A DNA stretch of 52,305 nt from Chloroflexota bacterium (GCA_003228685.1 QIFC01000002.1:1-52305), one strand, 5' to 3'; shown: positions 6,908 to 15,437, counted from the stretch's first letter. The notes: generated by a model from the sequence alone, not told the origin. Translations and numbers: made by a program.

Positions 6908-7723
6908 CTACCCTTCCACCTTATGAAAGTCGGGGTCGCGCTTTTCGCGGAAGGCGGTCACCGCCTCCTTGAAGTGCGGCCGGCGTTGAGCGGCGACGAA
7001 CTCGCGTATCTCTTCGCGCATCACTCGCCGGATGTCGACGCTCGTGAGGTTCTCCCAGATCTGGCGCTTCGTCGCTCGCACCGAGGCCGGCGGGTTGAAT
7101 GCGTACTCGCCCGCGAGCGCGATCGCCTCGTCGAGCAGTTTGTCGGGCTCGACGAGGCGGTTCACCAGACCGATGCGGCCGGCCTCGTCCCCGCTGATGA
7201 TGCGCCCGCTCATGGCCAGGTCCAGCGCGTGGCTAACGCCGACGATGTGCGACAGCAGGTAGGTGCTCGCCAGCTCCGGCATGACGCCGACGCGCACGAA
7301 GCGCATAGAGAGCCGCGCCTGCGGCGAGGCGATGCGGACATCGGCTCCCAGGGTGATCGTCAGGCCAGCGCCGATCGCCGGGCCGTTGATCGCGCAGACG
7401 GACGGCTTTGATCGCTGCCACATCTCGGTCCAGCTATCCTCCCGAGCGGGCTGTGGCCGTGGCGCCGCGGGCTCTCCGCCGCGGCCCTCCTCCCGGCGCT
7501 CGATCTGACGCTGCCAGCCGCCCATGTCGGCGCCCGCGCAGAAGGCGCGGCCTTCGCCTGTGAGGACGATCGCGCCGATCGAGCGGTCGACGTTCCACGC
7601 CTCGATCTGGCCGCGCGCCTCAGCGCCCATCTTGGCATGCAGCGAGTTGAGCTTGTCCGGACGGTTGAACTTGATGACGCCCACCCGCCCGTGTTGCTCC
7701 GTGATGATCATCTCATGGTCCAT
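6908..7723 (-). CDS. enoyl-CoA hydratase/isomerase family protein
   Basis: Crotonase-fold protein of 271 aa. Oxyanion-hole regions are AFCAGADMGGW and INGPAIGAGLTITLGADVRI. The middle has RFVRVGVMPELASTYLLS, where the Glu of PELAS corresponds to one catalytic acid of hydratases. It ends with the usual AVTAFREKRDPDFH. An insertion between about residues 75 and 100 is rich in Arg, Glu and Pro. AGGAGG lies 7 bases before the ATG. Substrate chain cannot be told. It is isolated from the acyl-CoA cluster at 40-45 kb. Confidence 0.88.
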   Translation of the reverse strand: MDHEMIITEQHGRVGVIKFNRPDKLNSLHAKMGAEARGQIEAWNVDRSIGAIVLTGEGRAFCAGADMGGWQRQIERREEGRGGEPAAPRPQPAREDSWTEMWQRSKPSVCAINGPAIGAGLTITLGADVRIASPQARLSMRFVRVGVMPELASTYLLSHIVGVSHALDLAMSGRIISGDEAGRIGLVNRLVEPDKLLDEAIALAGEYAFNPPASVRATKRQIWENLTSVDIRRVMREEIREFVAAQRRPHFKEAVTAFREKRDPDFHKVEG

Positions 7724-7844
7724 AATGGGCTCCTCCTGTCCCTACCCGCGTCTGAAGCGCCGCTAGTATAGCAGGTCGAAAGGGGCGTTTCTCAGAGCCG
7801 CTCGCCTCTATTCCAGCATCTTCGTGAGGGTCAGGGCCATGCCG

Positions 7845-8444
7845 CTACGTGGTCTTGATCAGCGTTGCCAGGTCGGGCTCCGCGCGCGGCCGGGCATCGC
7901 CCGCGGGATAGCCAACCGAGACGAGCGCCTGCGCTTCGTATTCGGCGGGCAGGTCGAGCGCCTCGCGGACGGCGTCCGGACAGAAGAGGGGCGCCGAGAT
8001 CCAAAAGCTCGCCAGCCCTTCCGCCTGGGCCGCGACCATGATGTTCTCCAGCGCGCAGCCGATGCTCTGGACCGCCATGCGATACTCCGCGCGCTGGCGT
8101 CGTTGGTCGGGCCAGGAGCGCAGTCCCTCCGCGACGATGCAGGCGAGCACGAGGGCGGGCGCGCCGGTGATCTGGCGCTCCGAACGCGACAGGAGCAACT
8201 CGATTCTTGACTCACTAACTCCGTCGCTCTCCAGATCGGCACGCCAGGCCGCGCCCATCGCTTCGGCCAGGCGCTTCCGCGAGCCTGGCGTTTCCAAGTG
8301 CACGAACCGCCATGGCTTCGTATGATGCGGCGCCGGCGCGAGGACGGCGGCGTAGAGGAGCTTCTGGACGAGCGGCTTCGCGACGGGCACGGTGCTGAGC
8401 TGCCGGAGCGAGCGCCGTCCGGTAATCGCTTCATAGGCGTTCAT
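7845..8444 (-). CDS. FbiB C-terminal-type FMN reductase (nitroreductase fold), F420 pathway
   Basis: Protein of 199 aa with the nitroreductase fold. The opening ITGRRSLRQLSTVPVAKPLV and the phrase APAPHHTKPWRFVHL closely resemble the C-terminal FMN domain of mycobacterial FbiB. That domain reduces dehydro-F420-0 to F420-0 using FMNH2. Further family-like phrases are AEGLASFWISAPLF and SVGYPAGDARPR. In mycobacteria this domain is fused to a CofE-type gamma-glutamyl ligase; here it stands alone. It overlaps cofC by 4 bases (ATGA) at the end of a cofD-cofC-reductase operon, which strongly supports the F420 role. A cofE partner and a CofG/CofH (FbiC) enzyme are not in the window. Confidence 0.85.
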   Translation of the reverse strand: MNAYEAITGRRSLRQLSTVPVAKPLVQKLLYAAVLAPAPHHTKPWRFVHLETPGSRKRLAEAMGAAWRADLESDGVSESRIELLLSRSERQITGAPALVLACIVAEGLRSWPDQRRQRAEYRMAVQSIGCALENIMVAAQAEGLASFWISAPLFCPDAVREALDLPAEYEAQALVSVGYPAGDARPRAEPDLATLIKTT

Positions 8445-9100
8445 GGCTGATGGATCCTCCTCGCATCTGGGATCAGGCCGAGCGATATGAGTGCGCCGAG
8501 CGTATGTTCGCCGGCAGGCCGCCCGGCCTCGATTGCGTGCTGCAGGCGTTCGAGATCCGCCGGCGTGTCGATATCGAGCGCCAGGCCGGGCAAGTCGAGC
8601 AGCTCCGCCTCTAGGTCCGCGTCCCAGGCGGCTTCCTTGTGCGCTTGGGCGCTGCCGACGCCGTAACAGAAGCCGAATGCGCCGGCAGGGCAGGCCAGTA
8701 CATTCGTGCCGCCATCTCCAGAAGCTACGAGGGCGACGTCAGCCTCGGCGCGCGCGACCGTCTCGATATCCGCGGTGGATACGAGCGGCAGGTCGGCGTG
8801 GATGACGAGGATTCGGTCCGCGCCCTGTCCGGCGACGTTGCGCGCTACAGCATCCAGCGATTCGTTGAGATCGCCCGGGTCGTCCATGCCTTCCGCACCG
8901 GCGTCGCTCACAATCTGTAGCGCGTCCGGATCGCGCGTCACCACGGCCACGCGATCGAGCGCAGGGCATTCGAGGGCCGCCGCGAGGACATCGCGGAAGA
9001 GCGCCGTCGCCAGCTCGCGGCGTCCGTTCTCGTCGAGGGCGGACGCCAGACGGGCCTTCGCCTTGGGCAGGTCCTTTACGGGGATCAGGGCCACTAGCAC
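8441..9100 (-). CDS. cofC: phospholactate/phosphoenolpyruvate guanylyltransferase (CofC/FbiD)
   Basis: Nucleotidyltransferase of 219 aa that activates 2-phospholactate, PEP or 3-phosphoglycerate with GTP, giving the side-chain donor for F420. The N-terminus ALIPVKDLPKAKARLASAL is the family signature, followed by VAVVTRDPDAL, ADRILVIHADLPLV (metal-binding DLP) and LDIDTPADL. Start is GTG at 9100. It ends in a 4-base overlap with the reductase gene and begins 4 bases after the cofD stop, so the three genes form one tightly coupled unit. Which of the three phosphorylated substrates is used cannot be read from the sequence. Confidence 0.92.
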   Translation of the reverse strand: MLVALIPVKDLPKAKARLASALDENGRRELATALFRDVLAAALECPALDRVAVVTRDPDALQIVSDAGAEGMDDPGDLNESLDAVARNVAGQGADRILVIHADLPLVSTADIETVARAEADVALVASGDGGTNVLACPAGAFGFCYGVGSAQAHKEAAWDADLEAELLDLPGLALDIDTPADLERLQHAIEAGRPAGEHTLGALISLGLIPDARRIHQP

Positions 9101-9104
9101 AACG

Positions 9105-10031
9105 CTAGCTTATCGACTCTAGTGTGGCCTCGGCTAGTGCCCGGCGCCTCGCTGCGTCGCGCATGATCGTATTGGTGACGATAGGTGTGATGCCTAGCGC
9201 TTCTACATCAGGCGCCAGAACGCGGTCTTCCTCGTCGAGCACGAGCACGTCGAGCATGTCCTCGTAGAGCTTGGCAACGCCGGCGGCGCTCGACTCGTGC
9301 CCGAGCGACTCGAGCATGCCCGCGGCGGGGCCCTTGAGCGCGCGCCCGCCGATGATCGGGCTGACCGCAGCGACCTTGGCGTCCGTGTCGACGAGCGCCT
9401 CTCTGATGCCCGGCACGGCGAGGATCGGGCCGATGCTCACGAGCGGATTGGACGGCGCGATGATGACTCCGCTGGCGCGCTTGATCGCGTCGAGCACGCC
9501 CGGCGCGGGCTGCGCCTGCTCGGCGCCTTCGAACTTGAGCGCCTTTACCTCGTCCTCCTGGCGCCGCCGCACGAAGTACTCCTGAAACGAGATGTCGCCG
9601 TCGTCCGTCGTGACGATTGTTCGCACACGGTCGTCGCTCATCGGGAGCAGGCGGCAGGTGACGCCGAACGCGTCGGCGACGGCCTGTGTTGCCTGCGAGA
9701 GCGTGTTGCCTGAGCGGAGGAGCTTCGTGCGGAGCAGGTGGGTTGCGAGGTCTTTGTCGCCGAGCTTGAACCACGTCTCTTGGCCGAGCTGCGCGGCCTG
9801 CTCCAGCGCCGTGTAGGTGTCGTTCGCGATGCCCCAGCCGGCCTCCGGATCGACGGCGTCCGCCAGCGTGTAGACCACGGTATCGAGGTCGGGCGAGACG
9901 TGGAGGCCGAGGAACTCCTCGTCGTCGGCGGTGTTGCCGATGACGGTGATGGAGGATGGATCGATGACGCTGATGAGGCCGCGCAGGAACTTCGCGGCGC
10001 CGACGCCTCCGGCGAGGACGGCGATCATCAT
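9105..10031 (-). CDS. cofD: 2-phospho-L-lactate transferase (CofD/FbiA)
   Basis: Transferase of 308 aa that joins the guanylylated side chain from CofC to the deazaflavin Fo, giving F420-0 or dehydro-F420-0. The N-terminus is the glycine-rich VLAGGVGAAKFLRGL, then ITVIGNTADDEEFLGLHVSPD, with Asp residues that bind metal and Fo. VIIAPSNPLVSIGPIL and VAAVSPIIGGRALKGPA are further CofD signatures. Two ATG codons are adjacent at 10031 and 10028; either could be used. It is the first gene of the F420 operon and is followed by cofC. Confidence 0.94.
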   Translation of the reverse strand: MMIAVLAGGVGAAKFLRGLISVIDPSSITVIGNTADDEEFLGLHVSPDLDTVVYTLADAVDPEAGWGIANDTYTALEQAAQLGQETWFKLGDKDLATHLLRTKLLRSGNTLSQATQAVADAFGVTCRLLPMSDDRVRTIVTTDDGDISFQEYFVRRRQEDEVKALKFEGAEQAQPAPGVLDAIKRASGVIIAPSNPLVSIGPILAVPGIREALVDTDAKVAAVSPIIGGRALKGPAAGMLESLGHESSAAGVAKLYEDMLDVLVLDEEDRVLAPDVEALGITPIVTNTIMRDAARRRALAEATLESIS

Positions 10032-10043
10032 CTCAAGTTATCT

Positions 10044-10131
10044 GTGGGACAGGCTTCAGCCTGTCGCAGCCAACCGGCCTTGTAAGCGGTGGGATAGTCA
10101 CTCTTGTAGGTCGGGGTCTTTAGACCCCGAC
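10044..10131. repeat. two different short palindromic repeats
   Basis: At 10044-10065 lies GTGGGACAGGCTTCAGCCTG plus TC, with a 7-bp stem GACAGGC/GCCTGTC. The same 22 bases recur at 16526-16547. At 10110-10131 lies GTCGGGGTCT, loop TT, AGACCCCGAC, a perfect 10-bp stem preceded by GTAG. Both occupy the gap between hicB and cofD. Confidence 0.85.
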
Positions 10132-10193
10132 GGTACCCTGCGAGGGTCTGAATACCCGCGCCTACGCTGAATGGGTGTGTGCCTTCGCGGCGG

Positions 10194-10382
10194 TCAGAGC
10201 CCCAGCTCTCTGGAGCTCTCGAGCCAGACTTCGATTGCTTCCGCGATGTTCTTCCGCGCCTCAGCCTTTGTCTTGCCGAACGAGTGGCAGCCTTTGAGTA
10301 AGGCGCAGTAGACGTGATAGCCGCCTTCCTCTTCTGGCTCGAAGATGACCTCAAACTTGCCGACATTCGTCCATTGAACCAT
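10194..10382 (-). CDS. HicB-like antitoxin-family protein, apparently orphan
   Basis: Small protein of 62 aa with the HicB/UPF0150 partial RNase H-like fold: VGKFEVIFEPEEEGGYHVYC, then LLKGCHSFGKTKAEARKNIA and EAIEVWLES. HicB usually pairs with the HicA RNase toxin of about 60-80 aa. No HicA frame is present on either side; the downstream gap holds only repeats and the upstream neighbour is a GerW protein. There is no DNA-binding C-terminal extension. It is probably a solitary HicB-like protein. Confidence 0.75.
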   Translation of the reverse strand: MVQWTNVGKFEVIFEPEEEGGYHVYCALLKGCHSFGKTKAEARKNIAEAIEVWLESSRELGL

Positions 10383-10428
10383 GTCAGTTGGAGTATAACA
10401 GGGCTGGGAGTTTTCTAGCCGCTCTTGG

Positions 10429-10866
10429 CTAGGCCAGGTCCTCAGGTGGGGCGAACGCCTTCGCGCGCGTGAACTGGCTGAGCAGGATCTGCGCCGCGAT
10501 CAGCGCCACCACCGCGAAGATGCCGCGCTTGCCGGCGAACGGCAGGATGCGGGACGCTGAGCGAAGCGCCTTCAGGAGCTGCGTGGACTGCGGCGGCTCC
10601 ACGGGCACCCAGCGAGAGCCGCTCTCGGTGATCTCGATGAAGCCGATTGGCCTCACTCCACCGCCGCCCCCACCACCGCCGCCACCGCCACCCGGCTGGT
10701 CGCCGGAACTTCCTCCACCGCCGCCGCCGAACCCGAAGCGCACCTCCGCGACGGGCACAACAGTGACCGCCCCTGCCGTGATCGGATCGCCGTAGATCGT
10801 TGTCGTAGAGAGCGAGTCCTGCACGCTGCGCGCCAGCGACTCAAGAGTGCCATAGAGGTCGGCCAT
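10429..10866 (-). CDS. GerW-family (YtfJ-like) protein, copy 1
   Basis: Protein of 145 aa of the GerW/YtfJ family, named from a Bacillus spore germination protein but common outside spore formers. It has TTTIYGDPITAGAVTVVPVA, then FGFGGGGGGSSG and a run of about twelve glycines. RPIGFIEITESGSRWVPVEP follows, and then a C-terminal hydrophobic helix (IFAVVALIAAQILLSQF). AAGGAGG lies 6 bases before the ATG. It is 10 bases downstream of a paralogue and probably in the same transcript. The glycine tract varies between the two copies. Role unknown. Confidence 0.85.
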   Translation of the reverse strand: MADLYGTLESLARSVQDSLSTTTIYGDPITAGAVTVVPVAEVRFGFGGGGGGSSGDQPGGGGGGGGGGGGVRPIGFIEITESGSRWVPVEPPQSTQLLKALRSASRILPFAGKRGIFAVVALIAAQILLSQFTRAKAFAPPEDLA

Positions 10867-10876
10867 GACTGCCTCC

Positions 10877-11350
10877 TTATGCTGGCTGGCCGAAGCGCAT
10901 GCCTTCGAACGGCGGCAGGTTCGGCTGCGAGATGCGGCTGGCGATAGCCTGGCCGATCGCCAGCAGCAGGACGCGCGCCAGCAGGCCGCGACGGCCGCCG
11001 AAGGGCAGCATGATCGCCACGAGCATCAGCGCTCGCAGTCCCAGCTCCGCGCGCGACGGCTCCAGCGGCACCCAGCGGGCGCCCGTCGTGTCGATCTCGA
11101 TAAAGCCGAGCGGTTGTACAATGCCGCCGCCACCACCTCCGCCCCCGGCAGGCGCGCCTTCGTCATCGCCGTTCGTCGAGGGCTCCTTCTCGCCCACGCC
11201 CCCGCCTGCGCCGAAGCCCATCATCACGCGCGCGACCGGGATCACGGTCACGCCGTCGACCACAATTGGCTCGCCGTACGCGGTCCGCGTGTTCAGCTTA
11301 TCGCCCAGGGCGCTCTTCACGCCTTCGATTGTCTCAGTGATGTCCATCAT
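10877..11350 (-). CDS. GerW-family (YtfJ-like) protein, copy 2
   Basis: Paralogue of the next gene, 157 aa: RTAYGEPIVVDGVTVIPVAR, FGAGGGVGEKEP, then an acidic, glycine-rich insert. QPLGFIEIDTTGARWVPLEP and a C-terminal hydrophobic segment (LARVLLLAIGQAIASRI) follow. AGGAGG precedes the first of two adjacent ATG codons by 7 bases. It is first in a two-gene operon. The conserved core (YGxPI, VTVxPVA, PxGFIEI) is the same in both copies, so the pair arose by tandem duplication. Confidence 0.85.
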   Translation of the reverse strand: MMDITETIEGVKSALGDKLNTRTAYGEPIVVDGVTVIPVARVMMGFGAGGGVGEKEPSTNGDDEGAPAGGGGGGGGIVQPLGFIEIDTTGARWVPLEPSRAELGLRALMLVAIMLPFGGRRGLLARVLLLAIGQAIASRISQPNLPPFEGMRFGQPA

Positions 11351-11442
11351 GGGGGTGCCTCCTCTGCACGTGCGGGCGCGAGTGCGCCGGCCGTGCAGTA
11401 TAGCAAGGCAACGCCACCCCCGGCGCGCGGATCGCGCCGGAA

Positions 11443-11575
11443 TAGGTAGGGGCGGGTCTCAGACCCGCCCTAAGCCTCAGCAGGACAGACAGCGCTAGCC
11501 ACCAGCGGGACAAGCCTGCCCGTCTGGGCTTCAGCCCCCCGGCGCGTCCTCGCTCGCGGACGGCCCCTACGCCTC
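11443..11575. repeat. GTAGGGGC-type palindrome and related G/C repeats
   Basis: GGGCGGGTCT (11450-11459), a single C, AGACCCGCCC (11461-11470) is a perfect 10-bp stem preceded by GTAG. A degenerate second element lies at about 11504-11573 and ends with GGCCCCTAC, the reverse complement of the GTAGGGGC lead. The rest of the gap between the GerW genes and the TPR gene holds no other feature. Confidence 0.75.
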
Positions 11576-12943
11576 TCCGTCGCAGCCGATCCTCTGAAGG
11601 TTCCCGCGAGTCCGGACTATGTTGGTGGACGCGCCTATTGCCTCGAATAATTGCAGAGCTTCCCTTAGCAGCCGACACGCCTCATTTACATCGTCCCGCT
11701 CTTCAGCTAGAAGGCCAAGATTTGCAAGCTGGCGGGCCTCGCCGATCCGATAGCCAATCTCGCGGTGAATGGAGACTGCCTGTTGATAGTGTTCTTCAGA
11801 TCTTGAGAGATCGCCCTGTAGCCTGAAGACGTTGCCCAAGTTTCCCATGTTCTGCGCTTCGCCAAGGCGATGCCCGATCTCGCGGTCGATAACGAGCGCC
11901 TGTTCGTGGTGGGCGCTGGCCTTGGGAAGGTCACCCTGGTTCCTATTGATGATGCCAAGGCCAGAGAGGCTCTGCGCTTCGCCGAGGCGGTTCCCGATGT
12001 CCCGGTAGATGGTCAAGGCCTGCCGCTGATGGTCTTCAGCCATCGAGTACTCGCCTAGATCTGTATAGATCATGGCCAGGTTGCCGAGGGCGCCGGCCTC
12101 GCCCAGACGGTTGCCCATCTCGCGGTGCATAATCAATGCTTGTTGGCAGTGATCCTCGGCCCTGGAGAATTTGCCCCTGTGTCTGTAGATGATGCCCAAG
12201 TTTCCGAGCGCGGTAGCCTGGCCGTGGTGGTTGCCTATCTGACGGTTGATGGCCAGGGCTTTCTGTTGGTGACCTTCAGCTTGGGTGAGATCGCCTCGCT
12301 GCGCGTATATGTTGGCTAGGCTGCCGAGTTGACGGGCCTCGCCTAGGCGATTGCCGATGCTGCGGTGAATGGCCAGTGCTTGTAGCTGGTACTCTTCTGC
12401 CTTGGGGAAGTCGCCCTGGCTACGGTAGATTATGCCCAAGTTGCCGAGGGCACCGGCCGCACTCTCCTTGCTCTCGGCGTTTCGACCCGCGTCCAACGCC
12501 TGGCGGTAATGGCCCTCTGCTTGTTCCAGCTCACTCAGACTGGCGAAGCTGTTCCCGACCAGAAGATGAAGTTGCGCCTTTGCCTCCGCTGGCATGTCCA
12601 TGTCATAAGCTGTCAGCAGAAGTTCGATAGCCTCCCGCTCTCTGTTTTGTGATTGAAGATCAAGCGCCTCTCTAAGAATCCTTGGGGTTTCCGAAACCGC
12701 GGCTTTTGCAAGCTCCTCCGTACCAAGCTCCGTAGCGTCTTCCTGAGGAGGAGCCATCAGGCTCCGAATCTCCTGAAGTAAGCGGTTTGCCTCTTCTTGC
12801 TGCTGGAGCGTTGCTGGCTTCTGTTCGAATCCCAGCAGCGTGCGAACGTGCGCGATGAACGTTAGGCTCGTATTGAAGTAGGCCATCAGTCCTAATACGA
12901 ACATGATGATGAAGACGACCGCGAGCAAAACCAGAAACAACAA
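11567..12943 (-). CDS. membrane-anchored TPR protein (eight 40-residue repeats)
   Basis: Protein of about 458 aa. An N-terminal transmembrane segment (LFLVLLAVVFIIMFVLGLM) is followed by a charged linker and then eight tandem 40-aa TPR-type units from about residue 125 on. Their consensus is GNLGIIYRxQGDxxxAExHxxQALxIxRxIGNRLGEA, as in the long TPR arrays used for protein-protein contact. The start is uncertain. The first usual start codon is TTG at 12943. The frame, however, stays open upstream over basic codons (RNRKRYFG) that fit a membrane anchor, and could begin at a CTG overlapping the mutS2 end. It lies 16 bases downstream of mutS2, so it is probably cotranscribed. Partner unknown. Confidence 0.8.
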   Translation of the reverse strand: MLFLVLLAVVFIIMFVLGLMAYFNTSLTFIAHVRTLLGFEQKPATLQQQEEANRLLQEIRSLMAPPQEDATELGTEELAKAAVSETPRILREALDLQSQNREREAIELLLTAYDMDMPAEAKAQLHLLVGNSFASLSELEQAEGHYRQALDAGRNAESKESAAGALGNLGIIYRSQGDFPKAEEYQLQALAIHRSIGNRLGEARQLGSLANIYAQRGDLTQAEGHQQKALAINRQIGNHHGQATALGNLGIIYRHRGKFSRAEDHCQQALIMHREMGNRLGEAGALGNLAMIYTDLGEYSMAEDHQRQALTIYRDIGNRLGEAQSLSGLGIINRNQGDLPKASAHHEQALVIDREIGHRLGEAQNMGNLGNVFRLQGDLSRSEEHYQQAVSIHREIGYRIGEARQLANLGLLAEERDDVNEACRLLREALQLFEAIGASTNIVRTRGNLQRIGCDGEA

Positions 12944-12959
12944 ACCGAAGTACCGCTTC

Positions 12960-15437
12960 CTATTCCGCCAAATGTACCACAGTCACGCCCTCGCCGCCCT
13001 CTTCGCGCGCGCCGGTCTCGTACGACTTCACCAGCGGGTGTTTGGCGAGCATCTCCTGCAACTGGCGGCGCAGCGTGCCGGTGCCGCGGCCGTGGATGAT
13101 ACGCACGAAGGGCAGCGCGGCGCGGTAGGCCTGGTCGAGGTACTGGTCGACGACCGGGATCGCTTCGTCGACGGTCTGGCCCCGCACCTCCAGCTCCAGC
13201 GGCGGCGCCTCTATCTCCGAGACGCTCGTCGTCACTCCTTTATCCCTGTCCCTCGGCCCATGACCGTCGCCGTGCTTGGGCCGCTGCACGCGTTCGACCT
13301 GGTCGATGCGCACACGGCCTCGCAGCGGCCCCATGTGCAGCTCGACCTCGCCGCGCGCGTTGGGCGCTGAGAGCGCCTCGCCGTAGCGGTCGTAGCCTTC
13401 CACCCAGACCAGGTCGCCGGCCTGGATCTCCTCAGGCTTGGGCCCACCCGTGCCCGCCGGCGCCTTCTTCTCCTTCTTGGCCCGCAACGTGCGCCGCGGC
13501 GTGCGCCGCGGCGGGCGCTTCGCCTCGTTCTGCTTCTTGCGTTCCAGCGCCTTCTCCAGCCGCTCCTGCGCGCGTTTGACGCGCCCGCGCTCCGCCGCCG
13601 CCTCCGCCTGCGTGAGCAGCTCGCGCACAGAGTTCGCGTCGGCCTCCAGTTCGGCTGTCGTGCGCTCGACCATCTCGTCCAGGCGGTCCTCCACCTCCGA
13701 CAGGCGTTCGTCGGCCTGCTGCTGCGCCTGTTCGGCCTCGCCGCGGGCCCGCACCTCGGCTTCGCGCGCTAGAACCGCCTCGTCGCGCTCACGGCGGATG
13801 TCGGTGAGGAGCGTCTCGACCTGCGCGGTGTCTGGATCGATGGCGTCGCGAGCCAGCTCGATCAGGTCGTGCGGCAGGCCCAGCCGCTCCGCGATCGTCA
13901 GCGCGTTGCTGCGGCCGGGCAGCCCGATCGTCAGGTGGTAGGTTGGCGCGAGCGTCTCCGAGTCGAACTCGACGGACGCATTGGTGATGCCGTCCGTCGT
14001 GTGCGCGAACGCCTTCAGCTCGCCATGGTGCGTCGTGGCGATGACGAGGCAGCCGATCTCCAGCAGCCGGGCCAGGATCGCGCGGGCCAGCGCCGAGCCC
14101 TCTATCGGATCGGTGCCGGCGGCCAGCTCGTCCAGCAGGACCAGGCTCTCCCGCCGGGCCGACTTCAGGATCTTGATGATCTTGGTCATGTGGCTGCTGA
14201 ACGTCGAAAGCGATTGCTCGATGCTCTGTTCGTCGCCGATGTCGGCGTGGATGTTGTCGAACACCGGCACCGTCGACGCGGCGTCGGCTGGCACGGGCAG
14301 GCCGGACTGCGCCATCAGGGAGAGCAGGCCCGCGGTCTTGATCGCTACCGTCTTGCCGCCCGTGTTGGGGCCTGTCACGAGCAGGGCCGTGGTCTCGCCG
14401 CCGACCGTCGCCGTGATCGGGACGACCGCACCGTCTTCCCCGGAGCCTTCGCGAAGAGTGAGCAGCGGATGGCGGGCGTTGACGAGGCGCAGCGAGCCGC
14501 CCGGCTCCAGAATCCAGGGCTGCTCGTCGCCGGCGTGCGGCAGCTCGGTGTCGCCGAGCGCCAGCGCGAAGTGCGCCTTCGCGAACGCCAGGTCCAGCTC
14601 CGCCAGCACGCCCACCGTATCGATGATTGCCTCGGCGCCCTCGCCGGCCATCGCGCTCAGTTCGCGCAGGATACGTTCGACCTCGCGCTGCTCTTCGAGC
14701 TGTAGCTCGCGCCAGGTGTTGCCCAGTTCGACGACGGCGAGCGGTTCGAGGAAGACCGTCGCCCCGCTGGAGGAGACATCGTGAACGATGCCTTTCATCT
14801 GCCCGCGCTGTTCTGCCTTCACGGGGATCACGTAGCGGCCATCGCGCAGCGTCACGATCGGCTCCTGGATGGCGTCGCGATACTTGTCAGAGCTGATGAA
14901 GTCCTGGAGCTTGTTGTTCAGCCTGTCGTGGGCGATGCGGACGTTGCGCCGCAGCGAGGCGAGGGCCGGGCTGGCGGCGTCGGTCACCTCCGCGCGCTGG
15001 TCGATGCTGCGGTTGATCTCCTCGACCAGCTCTGGCAGCGGCTCCATCTCGGACGCCAGCTCGGCCAGCAGCGGCAGTTCGTCGCGGGCCCGCTCCTTGT
15101 CGTCGGGGCGGAGGCGCAGGATCGTCTTGCGCAACTGGCCGGCGGCACCGAGCGTCGACGCGATGTCGAGTAGCTCCGACGGCTGGAGCACGCCTCCGAG
15201 CCCGGCCTTGTCGGCGAGCGCCCGTACGTCATGCACGCCGCCCAGCGTGACGCGCGGCTGCAGCTCGTAGAGCCGGCTCGCTTCGGCCGTCATCCGCTGG
15301 CGGCCAACGACCTCGTCGCGAGTCGTCGCCGGACGCAGGTTCAGCGCAAGCTCGCGCCCGGCCGAGAACGACGTGTGACCCGAGAGCCGGGCCAGCACCT
15401 TGTCGAACTCCAATAGACGCAGTGTGTGTTCGTCCAA
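12960..15437 (-). CDS. mutS2: endonuclease MutS2
   Basis: MutS2 of 825 aa, a recombination-suppressing or ribosome-rescue ATPase and nuclease. The N-terminus after the chosen TTG (LDEHTLRLLEFDKVLARLSG) matches the family start, with AGGAGG 6 bases upstream. The longer frame to 15566 is not needed. Core motifs: Walker A GPNTGGKTVAIKT, the ABC-type region DIGDEQSIEQSLSTFSSHM, Walker B VLLDELAAGTDP, then TTHHGELK. A long coiled coil is rich in Glu, Arg and Ala and is followed by a basic linker. The C-terminal Smr nuclease domain has LELEVRGQTVDEAIPVVDQY and RIIHGRGTGTLRRQLQEML. Complete; heads a likely operon with the TPR protein. Confidence 0.95.
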   Translation of the reverse strand: MDEHTLRLLEFDKVLARLSGHTSFSAGRELALNLRPATTRDEVVGRQRMTAEASRLYELQPRVTLGGVHDVRALADKAGLGGVLQPSELLDIASTLGAAGQLRKTILRLRPDDKERARDELPLLAELASEMEPLPELVEEINRSIDQRAEVTDAASPALASLRRNVRIAHDRLNNKLQDFISSDKYRDAIQEPIVTLRDGRYVIPVKAEQRGQMKGIVHDVSSSGATVFLEPLAVVELGNTWRELQLEEQREVERILRELSAMAGEGAEAIIDTVGVLAELDLAFAKAHFALALGDTELPHAGDEQPWILEPGGSLRLVNARHPLLTLREGSGEDGAVVPITATVGGETTALLVTGPNTGGKTVAIKTAGLLSLMAQSGLPVPADAASTVPVFDNIHADIGDEQSIEQSLSTFSSHMTKIIKILKSARRESLVLLDELAAGTDPIEGSALARAILARLLEIGCLVIATTHHGELKAFAHTTDGITNASVEFDSETLAPTYHLTIGLPGRSNALTIAERLGLPHDLIELARDAIDPDTAQVETLLTDIRRERDEAVLAREAEVRARGEAEQAQQQADERLSEVEDRLDEMVERTTAELEADANSVRELLTQAEAAAERGRVKRAQERLEKALERKKQNEAKRPPRRTPRRTLRAKKEKKAPAGTGGPKPEEIQAGDLVWVEGYDRYGEALSAPNARGEVELHMGPLRGRVRIDQVERVQRPKHGDGHGPRDRDKGVTTSVSEIEAPPLELEVRGQTVDEAIPVVDQYLDQAYRAALPFVRIIHGRGTGTLRRQLQEMLAKHPLVKSYETGAREEGGEGVTVVHLAE

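Noticed and set aside
13869..14705. Long plus-strand frames across mutS2 (also at 13981-14784)
   Set aside because: The minus-strand MutS2 is complete; these frames are Arg/Gln-rich with no motif.
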